Both the position numbers and the translations under genes were made by a program. Below the pieces are notes generated by a model that saw only the letters and a program-made list of their open reading frames with translations, was not told the DNA's origin and searched no databases. From Paenibacillus pinisoli (GTDB lineage: Bacteria > Bacillota > Bacilli > Paenibacillales > Paenibacillaceae), in contig NZ_QXQB01000001.1 in the NCBI RefSeq assembly GCF_003605435.1, positions 1,178,001-1,242,000 of the forward strand: DNA of 64,000 nucleotides, written 5' to 3'. How positions within the stretch are numbered: the first letter of the stretch is position 1; each line of letters starts with the position of its first letter. Positions 54,020-63,730 of the stretch are shown in pieces.

Positions 54020-55315
54020 CTACATGTTTTTGATGATTTCGTCAGCAAATGCCGAACATTTAACTTCTGTTGCGCCTTCCATGAGACGTGCGAAGTCATA
54101 AGTAACTGTTTTGTTGTTGATGGAAGTTTCCATGCCTTTATAGATCAGGTCAGCCGCTTCTTGCCAGCCCAGGTGCTCAAGCATCATAACGCCGGACAGG
54201 ATTACGGAACCAGGGTTCACGACGTCTTTGTCCGCGTATTTAGGAGCAGTACCGTGAGTTGCTTCGAAAATAGCATGTCCAGTCAGGTAGTTGATGTTCG
54301 CGCCCGGTGCGATACCGATGCCGCCTACTTGTGCAGCCAGAGCGTCGGACAGGTAGTCGCCGTTCAGGTTGAGCGTAGCGATTACGTCGAAGTCAGTTGG
54401 ACGAGTCAATACTTGTTGCAGCGCGATGTCCGCGATTGCGTCCTTCACGATGATTTTGCCAGCAGCTTCAGCTTCTGCTTGTGCTTTGTTCGCAGCGTCA
54501 ACGCCTTCAGCGTCTTTGATGCGGTCGTATTGGCCCCAAGTGAAAGTTTGCTCAGCGAATTCTTGCTCAGCCACTTCGTAGCCCCAGTTCTTGAACGCGC
54601 CTTCTGTAAATTTCATGATGTTGCCTTTGTGAACCAGTGTAACCGTTTTTCTGCCGTGCTTGATCGCATATTCGATTGCAGCGCGAGCCAGACGTTTCGA
54701 ACCTTCAGCGGATACTGGCTTGATGCCGATACCGGAAGTTTCTGGGAAACGGATTTTGTTAACGCCCATTTCTTTTTGCAGGAATTCGATTACTTTCTTA
54801 ACTTCTGCGGAACCTTCAGCGTACTCGATACCCGCATAGATATCTTCAGTGTTTTCGCGGAAGATAACCATGTTAACCAGCTCAGGGCGTTTAACCGGGG
54901 AAGGTACGCCGTCGAAGTAACGAACTGGACGCAGGCAAGTGTACAGGTCAAGCTCTTGACGAAGAGCAACGTTCAGGGAACGGATGCCGCCGCCGATAGG
55001 CGTAGTCAGAGGACCTTTGATGGCTACGATGTATTCGCGGATAGCAGTCAGCGTATCAGCTGGCAGCCACTCGCCGTATTCGTTGAATGCTTTTTCGCCG
55101 GCAAATACTTCGTACCAAGCGATTTTTTTGGAGCCGCTGTATGCTTTCTCTACAGCAGCGTCAAGAACGCGTTTCGAAGCGCGCCAGATGTCGCGGCCAG
55201 TACCGTCGCCCTCGATGAACGGGATAATCGGGTTGTTAGGCACTTGAAGAACGCCATTGTCAATAGAAATTTGCTCGCCTTCAGTTGGAAGAGCGTATTT
55301 TTCGAACTTAGCCAT
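54020..55315 (-). CDS. icd: NADP-dependent isocitrate dehydrogenase
   Basis: Oxidative decarboxylation of isocitrate to 2-oxoglutarate. 431 residues; substrate phosphate/isocitrate residues in [25 protein letters not shown] (Ser and three Arg), metal Asp residues in [24 protein letters not shown]-binding in [18 protein letters not shown]. The start at 55315 has AGGAGG eight bases upstream. Second gene of the citZ-icd-mdh set; the upstream gap carries a 53-bp tandem duplication. Confidence 0.98.
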   Translation of the reverse strand: MAKFEKYALPTEGEQISIDNGVLQVPNNPIIPFIEGDGTGRDIWRASKRVLDAAVEKAYSGSKKIAWYEVFAGEKAFNEYGEWLPADTLTAIREYIVAIKGPLTTPIGGGIRSLNVALRQELDLYTCLRPVRYFDGVPSPVKRPELVNMVIFRENTEDIYAGIEYAEGSAEVKKVIEFLQKEMGVNKIRFPETSGIGIKPVSAEGSKRLARAAIEYAIKHGRKTVTLVHKGNIMKFTEGAFKNWGYEVAEQEFAEQTFTWGQYDRIKDAEGVDAANKAQAEAEAAGKIIVKDAIADIALQQVLTRPTDFDVIATLNLNGDYLSDALAAQVGGIGIAPGANINYLTGHAIFEATHGTAPKYADKDVVNPGSVILSGVMMLEHLGWQEAADLIYKGMETSINNKTVTYDFARLMEGATEVKCSAFADEIIKNM

Positions 55316-55350
55316 GAATAATTCCTCCTAAAAAGTTTTGTGATTAGAAT

Positions 55351-55456
55351 TAGCGTTAAGCTAATTGGAGCAAAACTTACATCGTAAGCATCGACCTAAG
55401 TTTTAGCATTAAGCTAATTGAAGCAAAACTTACTGCGTAAGCATCAGTCTTAAGTA
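55351..55456. repeat. 53-bp tandem duplication between citZ and icd
   Basis: Copy 1 at 55351-55403 and copy 2 at 55404-55456 share TTAAGCTAATTG, GCAAAACTTAC and CGTAAGCATC at the same spacing, with scattered differences. Each copy has a small hairpin CTTAC-N3-GTAAG (55376-55388 and 55429-55441). It occupies most of the 230-base leader of icd. Confidence 0.85.
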
Positions 55457-55545
55457 TAACGATCTTCTCCGTCGATAACCAGCCCGCACGGAAAGGAGAA
55501 CAAGCTTGCCGCTTGCCCTCGCTTTATGCTGAAGACCTGGATCGA

Positions 55546-56658
55546 TTAGCGCTGCTCGATCGGGATGTATTTTGCATTGACAGGACCGACGTAGTCCGCA
55601 CGCGGACGGATCAAGCGGTTGTCTTGGTATTGCTCCAGAATATGTGCGCACCAGCCGGATACGCGGCTGATTGCGAAGATCGGCGTGAACAGGTCGCGCG
55701 GAATTTCGAGCGCTGTGTATACCGATGCCGAGTAGAAATCGACGTTTGGCTTCAGACCTTTTTGGCCTGTAACCAGCTCTTCGATTTTAACCGACATTTC
55801 GTACAGCTCCATGTTGCCAGTCAGCTTGCCCAACTCGCGGGACATTTTTTGCAAATGTTTGGCGCGAGGGTCGCCGTTCTTGTAGACCCGGTGGCCGAAG
55901 CCCATAATTTTTTGCTTGTTCGCAAGAGCGTTGTTAATGTAGCCTTCAACGTTCGCGAACGTGCCGATTTCTTCAAGCATAACCATAACAGCTTCGTTCG
56001 CGCCGCCATGCAGAGGGCCTTTCAGAGCGCCGATTGCGGAAGTTACGCCAGAGTAGATGTCGGAAAGCGTTGCTACCGTTACGCGAGCGGCGAACGTGGA
56101 AGCGTTCAGCTCGTGATCGGCGTGAAGAACAAGCGCTTGATCCAACGCCTTCACTGCCACTTCAGCAGGCTCCTTGCCTGTAAGCATGTACAGGAAGTTG
56201 TAAGCGACCGATACGCCCTTCTTAGGAGCAATAGGCTCCTTGCCTTCGCGAATACGCGCAAAAGCAGCGATAACTGTAGGCAGCTGCGCCTGCAATTTAA
56301 TCGCTTTCAGTTGGTTAGCTTCTGGAGTCATGTCGTTCGCGGAAGCGTCGTACAGCGCCAGGCTTGATACTGCGGTACGGAGAGCCGCCATGGAGTTTGT
56401 ATCCTTCGGATACAGTTTGATCTGATCGATTACTGCGCCAGGCACTTCCGAAAATTCGTCAAGCTGCTTCTGCAGAGCGTCGAGTTCGGAACGATTCGGG
56501 AGCTTGCCGTACCAAAGCAGATAAGCTACTTCTTCAAAGGAAGCGTTTTCTGCAAGATCGTCAATATCGATGCCGCGATATGTGAGGACTCCATCAATGA
56601 TCGAACTGATGGAAGACGCTGCTGCGACGATTCCTTCCAGACCTTTAGTTGCTGTCAT
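55546..56658 (-). CDS. citZ: Citrate synthase
   Basis: Condenses acetyl-CoA and oxaloacetate at the entry of the TCA cycle. 370 residues, two-domain citrate-synthase fold; catalytic His in GPLHGGANEAV, second His in MGFGHRVYKNGDPRA, catalytic Asp in PNVDFYSASVY. The start at 56658 has AGGAGAGAG upstream. First gene of the citZ-icd-mdh run, with a SigmaA promoter and a CcpC-like box upstream. Confidence 0.97.
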   Translation of the reverse strand: MTATKGLEGIVAAASSISSIIDGVLTYRGIDIDDLAENASFEEVAYLLWYGKLPNRSELDALQKQLDEFSEVPGAVIDQIKLYPKDTNSMAALRTAVSSLALYDASANDMTPEANQLKAIKLQAQLPTVIAAFARIREGKEPIAPKKGVSVAYNFLYMLTGKEPAEVAVKALDQALVLHADHELNASTFAARVTVATLSDIYSGVTSAIGALKGPLHGGANEAVMVMLEEIGTFANVEGYINNALANKQKIMGFGHRVYKNGDPRAKHLQKMSRELGKLTGNMELYEMSVKIEELVTGQKGLKPNVDFYSASVYTALEIPRDLFTPIFAISRVSGWCAHILEQYQDNRLIRPRADYVGPVNAKYIPIEQR

Positions 56659-56729
56659 CGTTCTCTCTCCTTTATACTCGATATAGTTCTCATTCCAAGA
56701 ATGGTAACGTTATTGATGCACTGTCTTTA

Positions 56730-56758
56730 ATCATAAATGATTTTTTCAATGAAGCCAA
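56730..56758 (-). promoter_or_regulatory. Promoter of citZ
   Basis: Minus strand: -35 TTGGCT (56753-56758), 17-base spacer, -10 TATGAT (56730-56735); start of transcription about 56723, leader about 65 bases. Confidence 0.55.
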
Positions 56759-56769
56759 CAAAATAGGAC

Positions 56770-56784
56770 ATAAAAATGCTTTAT
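56770..56784. promoter_or_regulatory. CcpC-like operator before citZ
   Basis: ATAA-N7-TTAT (ATAA at 56770-56773, TTAT at 56781-56784), exactly the box known for the citrate-responsive repressor CcpC at B. subtilis citZ and citB. It is centred about 54 bases upstream of the predicted citZ transcription start. Confidence 0.55.
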
Positions 56785-56890
56785 CGGCATCATTGATAAT
56801 TTAAATCAGCTATGTATGCAAGCGCCAGGATGCCTGCGCGGTTTGATTATCCCGACAGCTCATTATTCCACAATCAATAGTCCGATATAC

Positions 56891-56920
56891 TTCGAAAAAA
56901 CTGCGGCAATGTGATAGAAT
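56891..56920 (+). promoter_or_regulatory. Promoter of ppx
   Basis: Plus strand: -35 TTCGAA (56891-56896), 18-base spacer, -10 TAGAAT (56915-56920) with extended TGA before it. Confidence 0.5.
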
Positions 56921-56968
56921 GTCCCCATTACAGGCGGCATGCATCAAGTGCCGGAACGGAGGTTTACC

Positions 56969-58507
56969 ATGACTGGACAACGCATAGGCATCGTCGATAT
57001 CGGCTCCAACTCCGTAAGACTCGTCGTGTACGAGAGAACGGCAGGAGGCGCCCACCGCGTCGTCGATGCCAGCAAACGATCCGCCAGACTAAGCGGAAAA
57101 ATTAACGAAGCAGGCGCATTGACCGAAGATGCGGTGTCCGAGCTTATCGAGACTCTCCGCCACTTCATGCGCATCTGCTCGCATCACGGCATCGGGCAAA
57201 TCCGAGCCGTTGCGACAGCGGCAATCCGCAATGCGACCAACCGGGACGACATCCTCGAGAAAATAAAAACCGCCACCTCTCTCACTATCGAACTGCTGAC
57301 CGGCGAGATGGAAGCTTCCTACGGCTTTCTCGGCATGATCAACTCGCTTAGCGTTACGGACGGCTATTTGATCGACATAGGGGGAGGCAGCACCGAGCTG
57401 TCGCTCTTCCGCAATCGGGAGCTTGTCCATTCCGTCTCTTTTCCGTTTGGCTGCGTCAGCTTGAACAAATCATTTGATTCCAAAGAGCAGTTGCCGGACG
57501 AATCGCTAAAGGCAATCGAAGCCGTCGTAACCGAAGCCGCTATGAAGCATGATTGGATTCGCGAAGCTCCCGGACTTCCCCTAGTAGGCGTAGGAGGTAC
57601 GGTACGAGCGCTGGGCAAAGTGCATCAAGCCGTGCATCATTACCCATTTGCGCAAACCCATAATTATGAACTATCGGGCGCAGGAGTCGACGAACTGTTC
57701 CAGACGTTGAGAAGCCTGCCGCTAGAGCGCAGACGCAAGCTGCCGGGCTTGTCAAAGGATAGAGCCGATGTCATCGTCCCCGGCGTGGCTGTATTACGAA
57801 CCCTATTCAAGCTCGTAAAAGCATCGCATTACCAAATCTGCGGCGCAGGCCTGCGGGACGGGCTCTTCCATGCGACACGTTTTCCCGCTCAGCCGAAGCT
57901 AAGCGATCCGCTTGCCTACAGCTTGCAAAATTTGAACGCTCTGCATACGGAAGCGCCGCGGCAGCATGTGATGCAAGTGAACCGGCTTTCGCTGGAGCTG
58001 TACGACGAGCTTCATCGCGATCGATCCCCAAAGGGCGAGGACCGCTCACGCCTGCTTCTGGACGCCGCCTCCCAGCTGCATCGAATTGGGGCATCGATCG
58101 ATTATTACGATTATGCGCGTCATTCCTTCTATCTTATTATCCATTCCCATCTGAATGGATTATCGCATAGAGAGATCATTATGACGGCCGCTATCGCCTC
58201 ATTCAAAAGCAAAGGGCGAGTGAAAACACAGCTTGCGCCGTATCGTACGCTGATTCATGACCAGGATATCGATCTTATCTGCAAGCTTGGCTTGCTTCTT
58301 CAGCTCGCAGCAGCGCTCGATCGCAGCGAGACGCAAGCGATCGGACAGATCGCCATCCGCCAAGCCGAATCCAAGCTTCTGCTTCACCCGCTCAATCCGC
58401 GCGGCTCACTGGCGGTAGAGCGCCGGGAAGTCGAAGAGCTTGCCTCCGACTTCAAGAAGCATTGGCAGCTAATACCGGTGCTGGGCCATTACCGCATGCA
58501 GCATTAA
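56969..58507 (+). CDS. ppx: Exopolyphosphatase (Ppx/GppA family)
   Basis: Removes terminal phosphates from polyphosphate, or the 5-prime phosphate of pppGpp. 512 residues from MTGQRIGIVD: actin-like domain with GIVDIGSNSVRLVVYE, catalytic Glu in LLTGEMEASYGFLG, IDIGGGSTELSLF and GVGGTVRALGKV; a C-terminal helical HD-like region (about 310-505). ATG 56969 has GGAGG upstream. Convergent with ppk; the stop codons overlap. Confidence 0.95.
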   Translation: MTGQRIGIVDIGSNSVRLVVYERTAGGAHRVVDASKRSARLSGKINEAGALTEDAVSELIETLRHFMRICSHHGIGQIRAVATAAIRNATNRDDILEKIKTATSLTIELLTGEMEASYGFLGMINSLSVTDGYLIDIGGGSTELSLFRNRELVHSVSFPFGCVSLNKSFDSKEQLPDESLKAIEAVVTEAAMKHDWIREAPGLPLVGVGGTVRALGKVHQAVHHYPFAQTHNYELSGAGVDELFQTLRSLPLERRRKLPGLSKDRADVIVPGVAVLRTLFKLVKASHYQICGAGLRDGLFHATRFPAQPKLSDPLAYSLQNLNALHTEAPRQHVMQVNRLSLELYDELHRDRSPKGEDRSRLLLDAASQLHRIGASIDYYDYARHSFYLIIHSHLNGLSHREIIMTAAIASFKSKGRVKTQLAPYRTLIHDQDIDLICKLGLLLQLAAALDRSETQAIGQIAIRQAESKLLLHPLNPRGSLAVERREVEELASDFKKHWQLIPVLGHYRMQH

Positions 58508-60570
58508 GCCTCGCCTTTCCATAGCGGAATGACCTTCGCTTCGAATTGGCTGCGGAACGGCCTGTCGCTCTTGCTGACAACAGGCTCATAAAGCCCGCTC
58601 GGCTTCAGCTCTCTGGCCTTGACGTTGTCTTCCAGATTCAGCTTCAGCATATTAATCAGAATGGCGCGCAGCTCAGGATCGAACACAGGACTCATCAGCT
58701 CGATCCGCTTCATGAGATTGCGCGTCATCCAATCCGCACTGGAGAGATAGACATCCTCTTCCCCGTTATTATGGAAGTACATCACCCTCGCATGCTCCAG
58801 ATAACGGTCTACGATGCTGATCACTTTAATATTGTCGCTGCGCCCCGGCACGCCCGGTCTCAAGCAGCATACGCCCCGAACGATCAATTCAATCTTCACG
58901 CCTGCCTGCGACGCTTCATACAATTTATCAATTATATCCTGATTGGATAACGAATTCATTTTGGCGATAATATGCGCTTTCCGTCCGGCCAGCGCGTTGG
59001 CTTTCTCGCGGTCGATCAACCGGAACAGCTTTTCCCTCAAATCGGTAGGCGCTACACCAAATGCCTTCCAATTATACGGGGAGGAATAGCCGGTCACCTC
59101 ATTGAACAAAGCAGACGCATCTCCGCCGATTACGGGATGGGATGTGAATAATCCGATATCCGTATACAGCGTAGCCGTATTGTCATTGTAATTGCCCGTT
59201 CCGACATGCACATAGCGGCGCAGCGTGCCCTGCTCGCGTCTGACGACCAGCAATATTTTGGCATGGGTTTTCAGCCCGACGAGTCCATAGACGACATGGC
59301 AGCCCGCCTTCTCCAGCTGTCTTGCCCAGGCGATATTGCGTTCTTCGTCAAATCTGGCTTTCAGCTCTACGACGACTGTCACCTGCTTGCCCGCTTCGGC
59401 CGCCTTCGCAAGCGCCTGCACGAGTGCCGATTGTCCGCTGACGCGATACAACGTCATTTTGATCGCGAGGACGTCCGGGTCATAAGCGGCTTGAAGCACA
59501 AAATCATTAACCGGCTCAAACGACTCATACGGATGATAGACCAGCACATCGCGCTGCCTGATCACCTCGAACATATCATCCGACTCGTCGAACTCGCGAG
59601 GGTAGACCGGCTCCAGCTTCTCATACCGCAAATTATCATAGCCGGACAGACTGCCGGAGAACCGCATCAGGAAGCTAAGGTCAAGCGGGCCGTCAATCTC
59701 GAACAGATTGTCCTCGATCTCCAGCTCCTCCCTAAGCGTCTGCAGCGCAAAGGGATGCATGCCCTTTGCCACTTCAAGCCGGACAGGAATGCCCCATCTG
59801 CGCCGGCGAAGCTCCTTCTCGATCTCCTCCAGCAGATCCTCCGCGCCTTCCTCGTTCAGCGTCAAATCTGCATTGCGGGTCAAGCGGAACGGATGTACGG
59901 AGAACGGTTCATAGCCGTTGAATAACGTATGAATAAATTGCTCTATCAAATCCTCTAGCAGCACAAACTCTTGTTTCTTGCTGTTCACTCTTCCTGGAAC
60001 CGTTACAAATCGCGATAAAATCGAAGGCACTTGAACGATAGCGAATAGCGGCTCTTCTTCCTCCAATGCTTCCTCGCGCTTTAGCAGCACCGCCAGATAG
60101 AGTTCCTTCGTATGTACGAGAGGAAACGGTCTGCTCTGGTCTACAGCCATCGGCGTCAGCACCGGAAATACGATTTCATGGAAGTAATCGGATACCGCCT
60201 TCTGCTGAGTGGCGTTGAGCTCATCCAGCGTTCGAATGCAGATCCCTTCCTTGGCAAGGCTTCGGGTCACTTCACGATAGGTGCGGTATTGCTCGAACAC
60301 CATGCTTGTAGCGCGTTTAATCAGCCGCTTCCACAGGCCAGCGGGCGTGTAGCCCGTAAAGTCCGTCTTCGTCAAACCAGCTCTCATCTGATCCTGAATA
60401 CCGGCCACTCGTACGCTCATGAATTCATCCATATTGCTCGACACGATGGATAGAAACTTCGCTCTCTCCAGCAATGGATTGCGAATATCCTGCGCTTCCT
60501 CCAGCACTCTGCGGTTGAATTCGATCCAGCTCAAATCCCGATTGACGTATGGGGACAAATGCTTCGTCAT
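58504..60570 (-). CDS. ppk: Polyphosphate kinase 1
   Basis: Builds polyphosphate from ATP and degrades it in reverse. 688 residues from MTKHLSPYVNRDLSW: N-terminal RDLSWIEFNRRVLEEA, head, and the two PLD-like catalytic domains with the autophosphorylated His in YVHVGTGNYND and a second in the RYLEHARVMYFHNNGEE region. ATG 60570 has AAAGGG upstream; the longer frame before it is not family-like. Convergent with ppx. Confidence 0.97.
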   Translation of the reverse strand: MTKHLSPYVNRDLSWIEFNRRVLEEAQDIRNPLLERAKFLSIVSSNMDEFMSVRVAGIQDQMRAGLTKTDFTGYTPAGLWKRLIKRATSMVFEQYRTYREVTRSLAKEGICIRTLDELNATQQKAVSDYFHEIVFPVLTPMAVDQSRPFPLVHTKELYLAVLLKREEALEEEEPLFAIVQVPSILSRFVTVPGRVNSKKQEFVLLEDLIEQFIHTLFNGYEPFSVHPFRLTRNADLTLNEEGAEDLLEEIEKELRRRRWGIPVRLEVAKGMHPFALQTLREELEIEDNLFEIDGPLDLSFLMRFSGSLSGYDNLRYEKLEPVYPREFDESDDMFEVIRQRDVLVYHPYESFEPVNDFVLQAAYDPDVLAIKMTLYRVSGQSALVQALAKAAEAGKQVTVVVELKARFDEERNIAWARQLEKAGCHVVYGLVGLKTHAKILLVVRREQGTLRRYVHVGTGNYNDNTATLYTDIGLFTSHPVIGGDASALFNEVTGYSSPYNWKAFGVAPTDLREKLFRLIDREKANALAGRKAHIIAKMNSLSNQDIIDKLYEASQAGVKIELIVRGVCCLRPGVPGRSDNIKVISIVDRYLEHARVMYFHNNGEEDVYLSSADWMTRNLMKRIELMSPVFDPELRAILINMLKLNLEDNVKARELKPSGLYEPVVSKSDRPFRSQFEAKVIPLWKGEA

Positions 60571-60674
60571 GGTGATCCCTTTCCTCGCTTTCAATCTGGA
60601 TCGCCGGAGCAATCCAAAGCTTATACTACCGCTATCTATTATGATAGATGACTATTTTTGGCACATTATCAATT

Positions 60675-60691
60675 TGTTAATTTCATGTAAA
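60675..60691 (-). promoter_or_regulatory. PhoP-box-like repeats upstream of ppk
   Basis: Minus strand: TTTACA (60686-60691) and TTAACA (60675-60680) separated by 5 bases, matching the Bacillus PhoP direct-repeat form TT(A/C/T)A(C/T)A with 4-6 base spacing. A -10-like TATAAG lies downstream at 60620-60625. They sit at about -62 to -78 from the predicted start of transcription. Confidence 0.4.
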
Positions 60692-60693
60692 CA

Positions 60694-61089
60694 TTAGAAA
60701 CGGCGGATCGTAAAGTTCCCGCTGCGCATCCGTTTCTCTAACCACTGCAATATCATATTGCGGAAGAGGGGTCTAGTGAACGGCAGAAGCATGATGATTC
60801 CGGCCAAATCGCTGAAAAATCCTGGTAAAAGCAGCAATAGTCCGCCCAGAAGCACGCATATCCCGTCAATCATCGCCCGGCCCGGAATTTGTCCGGACTG
60901 CATCTGTCTCTGCGCCTCCACCCAAACCTTCCGGCCTTCGAATTGCGCGACCAATGCGCCTGCTGCGCTTAACACAAGAATGAGCAGAAAGGTATTCCAC
61001 CCGCCGATCCAATCGCCCATCCGGAGAATGCCCCAAATCTCGATAATGGGCACTACAATAATTGCGGCCAATATCCACCTATACATCAT
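60694..61089 (-). CDS. fxsA: FxsA family membrane protein
   Basis: 131 residues: four hydrophobic segments and the FxsA layout (ILAAIIVVPIIEIWGIL, NTFLLILVLSAAGALVAQFEGRKVWVEAQRQMQSGQIPGRAMIDGICVLLGGLLLLLPGFFSDLAG). FxsA counters phage F exclusion in E. coli; its Bacillus role is unclear. Start ATG 61089 or 61086, both near AAGGGTGG. Adjacent to pyk, as in Bacillus. Confidence 0.88.
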   Translation of the reverse strand: MMYRWILAAIIVVPIIEIWGILRMGDWIGGWNTFLLILVLSAAGALVAQFEGRKVWVEAQRQMQSGQIPGRAMIDGICVLLGGLLLLLPGFFSDLAGIIMLLPFTRPLFRNMILQWLEKRMRSGNFTIRRF

Positions 61090-61239
61090 ATTCCACCCTT
61101 CACTAGTAGCATGCACATAATATTATTTCAGGACCAGGGATAGACCCGGCAAACCGACTTATACGCTTCAAAACGGATCTGGTCTGGATGAGTCGGCAGG
61201 ATTGCCTTCGTTGCTGCTCACCAGCCACTGCAATCTCCC

Positions 61240-61707
61240 TTACTTCCCGCTAATAAGCGCATACAGCTCCGGAAGGATGCGGTTCAGCCGCGCCGGCTGC
61301 CATTGGTCATTGACCCAGACATGCTTGGTGCCGCCCTCGACGAGCAATTCTCCCGGCAGTTCTTCGCCATACGCTACCTCCGCTGCTCGAAAGTCCCCCT
61401 CGGATACCCGGCGAACCTGTGACTGAAACTCTACGCGCAGCGGCGAGCTGCCGGCAATCCGAGTGCACACGACAACGAGATCATCATACCGGGCAGGCGC
61501 AACATACGTGCACTGCAGATCAACGACGGGCAGCAGCAGCCCTTTGCTTTCGATCGTTTTATAATCGTAGCCTGCGGCCCTTATCCATTCCGTACGTCCA
61601 ACTTCGAACCAGGTTACATAATTGCCGTGAAAAACAACACCCATTTGATCCGTTTCCTGATATCTGACCCGAATCGGGTACAATCTCCATGTGCCTTCCA
61701 TCTTCAA
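61240..61707 (-). CDS. Acyl-CoA thioesterase, YbgC/FadM (hot-dog) family
   Basis: 155 residues of the 4-hydroxybenzoyl-CoA thioesterase family: catalytic Asp in RYQETDQMGVVFHGNYVTWFEVGRTEWIR, then QCTYVAPARYDDLVVVCTRI. Start TTG 61707 (GGAGG, seven-base spacing) or ATG 61701. In the fxsA - pyk region. Confidence 0.9.
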   Translation of the reverse strand: MKMEGTWRLYPIRVRYQETDQMGVVFHGNYVTWFEVGRTEWIRAAGYDYKTIESKGLLLPVVDLQCTYVAPARYDDLVVVCTRIAGSSPLRVEFQSQVRRVSEGDFRAAEVAYGEELPGELLVEGGTKHVWVNDQWQPARLNRILPELYALISGK

Positions 61708-61828
61708 CTGCCTTCCTCCGTTCTAGTGTTAGCGTCTTCCGCCTTCAATAAGCTTATGGTGAGAAAAAACCTCTAGCGAGGTCTGTCTTGATCGACACGG
61801 CCGCAATAGAGGTTAGTCCTGTAGTTGA

Positions 61829-61860
61829 ATAAAAAGCGACGGTGTACGCACCATCGCTTT
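61829..61860 (-). terminator. Terminator of pyk
   Basis: Stem AAAGCGACGGTG (61833-61844) with CACCATCGCTTT (61849-61860), one wobble, followed on the minus strand by TTATTCAAC; 20 bases beyond the pyk stop. Confidence 0.85.
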
Positions 61861-61880
61861 CTATCTCTTTATAAAGTTAA

Positions 61881-63635
61881 TTACAGTACTTTGGATTGGC
61901 CGGAGTAGATAAAGCCTGTTTCCGCGTAAACCGTAACTTCCATGCCGTCCTTCAGTGTATCCGTAGCGCCAGTCACGCCCAGAATAACCGGTACGCTCAG
62001 GTTCAGACCGCATACTGCCGCATGGCTTGTAATGCCGCCTTGCTCCGTAATAACCGCTCCCGCTTTTTCGAATGCAGGCATATATTCCTTGTCTGTGGAT
62101 ACAGCAACCAGAATATCGCCTTGCTGAACTTTCTCGTTCGCTTCTTGCGGCGTGCGGGCTACTACCAGCTTGCCTGTTACCGTCTGGCTGCCGATGCCTT
62201 GGCCTTTTGCCAGCAGCTCGCCGATGTGGTGGATCTTCATTAGGTTAGTTGTGCCTGCAAGTCCTACCGGTACGCCAGCTGTAATGACAACTGTATCGCC
62301 AAGCGCGAGCAATCCTGTGCCCATTGCGCCTTTAACCGCATTTTCGAACATTTCGTCAGTCGTAACCGCGTCATCGCCCTTAACCGGAATTACGCCCCAG
62401 CCTAGTGCCAGACGCTTCATCACTTTCGAATCTGTCGTTACGGCAATGATCGGAGCCTTCGGACGGTATTTGGATACCATACGAGCCGTAAAGCCGCTTT
62501 GCGTAGAGGTAACGATCGCTTTCGCATTCAGGTCAAGCGCGGAGTTCGCTACCGCTTGGCTGATCGCTTCCGTTACGGAAGTTTGCTGAGCGTTCGCTTG
62601 CTTCGTGAAGATCTCGCGGTATTCCAGCGCGTTTTCAGCACGCTCTGCAATACGGGACATCGTCTGTACCGATTCCACCGGGTATTTGCCCGCAGCTGTC
62701 TCGCCGGAGAGCATGATTGCATCCGTGCCGTCGAAGATCGCATTCGCTACGTCACTCGCTTCTGCGCGAGTCGGACGCGGGTTGCGCTGCATGGAGTCCA
62801 GCATTTGTGTTGCTGTAATAACCGGCTTGCCTGCACGGTTACACTTCTTGATCATCATTTTTTGTACCAGCGGCACTTCCTCCGCCGGAATCTCAACGCC
62901 AAGGTCGCCGCGGGCAACCATCAGGCCGTCGGACACTTCCAGAATCTCATCCAGGTTGTCTACGCCTTCCTGGTTTTCGATTTTGGAGATGATTTGAATA
63001 TGGCTCGCGTTATGCTTCTCCAGCAATTCGCGGATTTCAAGAACGTCGCTTGCTTTGCGCACGAAGGAAGCTGCGATAAAGTCTACGCCTTGCTCGATAC
63101 CGAAGATGATATCGTTCGCATCTTTTTCCGTAATGCCCGGCAACGAGATTTTCACGCCAGGGACGTTTACGCCTTTCTTGCTCTTGATCGGGCCGTTGTT
63201 CACGATACGGCAGTGAATTTCCGTGCCTTCAATGGACTCTACCGTCAGGCCGATCAAGCCGTCGTCGATCAGGACGGTCGAACCAACAGACAGGTCATTC
63301 GGAAGATTGTTGTACGTCACCGGTATACGCGTGCGGTCGCCCAGAATTTCTTCCGTTGTCAGCGTAATCGCCTCGCCTTGCACCAGCTCAATCGGCTCTT
63401 CCTTCAGCTTGCCCAGACGAATCTCAGGACCTTTCGTATCCAGCAGGATCGCAACCGATGTGCCGAGCTCAGCGTTAGCGAGTCCAACGTTTTTGATGCG
63501 GTTGCCATGCTCCTCGAAATCTCCGTGGGAGAAGTTGAGGCGGGCTACATTCATACCGGCCTGGATCAGTTTCTTTGTGTTTTCCAGTGATTCGCTGGAA
63601 GGTCCGATTGTACAGACGATCTTAGTTTTGCGCAT
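61881..63635 (-). CDS. pyk: Pyruvate kinase with C-terminal PEP-utiliser domain
   Basis: Transfers phosphate from PEP to ADP, the last step of glycolysis. 584 residues, the long Bacillus form: barrel and B domain ([50 protein letters not shown]), allosteric domain, then an added mobile PEP-binding domain at about 480-584 ([25 protein letters not shown]). In B. subtilis pfkA lies between accA and pyk; here accA follows upstream directly, 95 bases away. Confidence 0.98.
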   Translation of the reverse strand: MRKTKIVCTIGPSSESLENTKKLIQAGMNVARLNFSHGDFEEHGNRIKNVGLANAELGTSVAILLDTKGPEIRLGKLKEEPIELVQGEAITLTTEEILGDRTRIPVTYNNLPNDLSVGSTVLIDDGLIGLTVESIEGTEIHCRIVNNGPIKSKKGVNVPGVKISLPGITEKDANDIIFGIEQGVDFIAASFVRKASDVLEIRELLEKHNASHIQIISKIENQEGVDNLDEILEVSDGLMVARGDLGVEIPAEEVPLVQKMMIKKCNRAGKPVITATQMLDSMQRNPRPTRAEASDVANAIFDGTDAIMLSGETAAGKYPVESVQTMSRIAERAENALEYREIFTKQANAQQTSVTEAISQAVANSALDLNAKAIVTSTQSGFTARMVSKYRPKAPIIAVTTDSKVMKRLALGWGVIPVKGDDAVTTDEMFENAVKGAMGTGLLALGDTVVITAGVPVGLAGTTNLMKIHHIGELLAKGQGIGSQTVTGKLVVARTPQEANEKVQQGDILVAVSTDKEYMPAFEKAGAVITEQGGITSHAAVCGLNLSVPVILGVTGATDTLKDGMEVTVYAETGFIYSGQSKVL

Positions 63636-63730
63636 GTTATGTTTCCTCCGTTTAGTGCCTGAAATGTCTTTATGGAATATAAATACACGCTCCCGCGGGC
63701 TTGTCCCCCGCGGTGGAGCGATTGTATACG

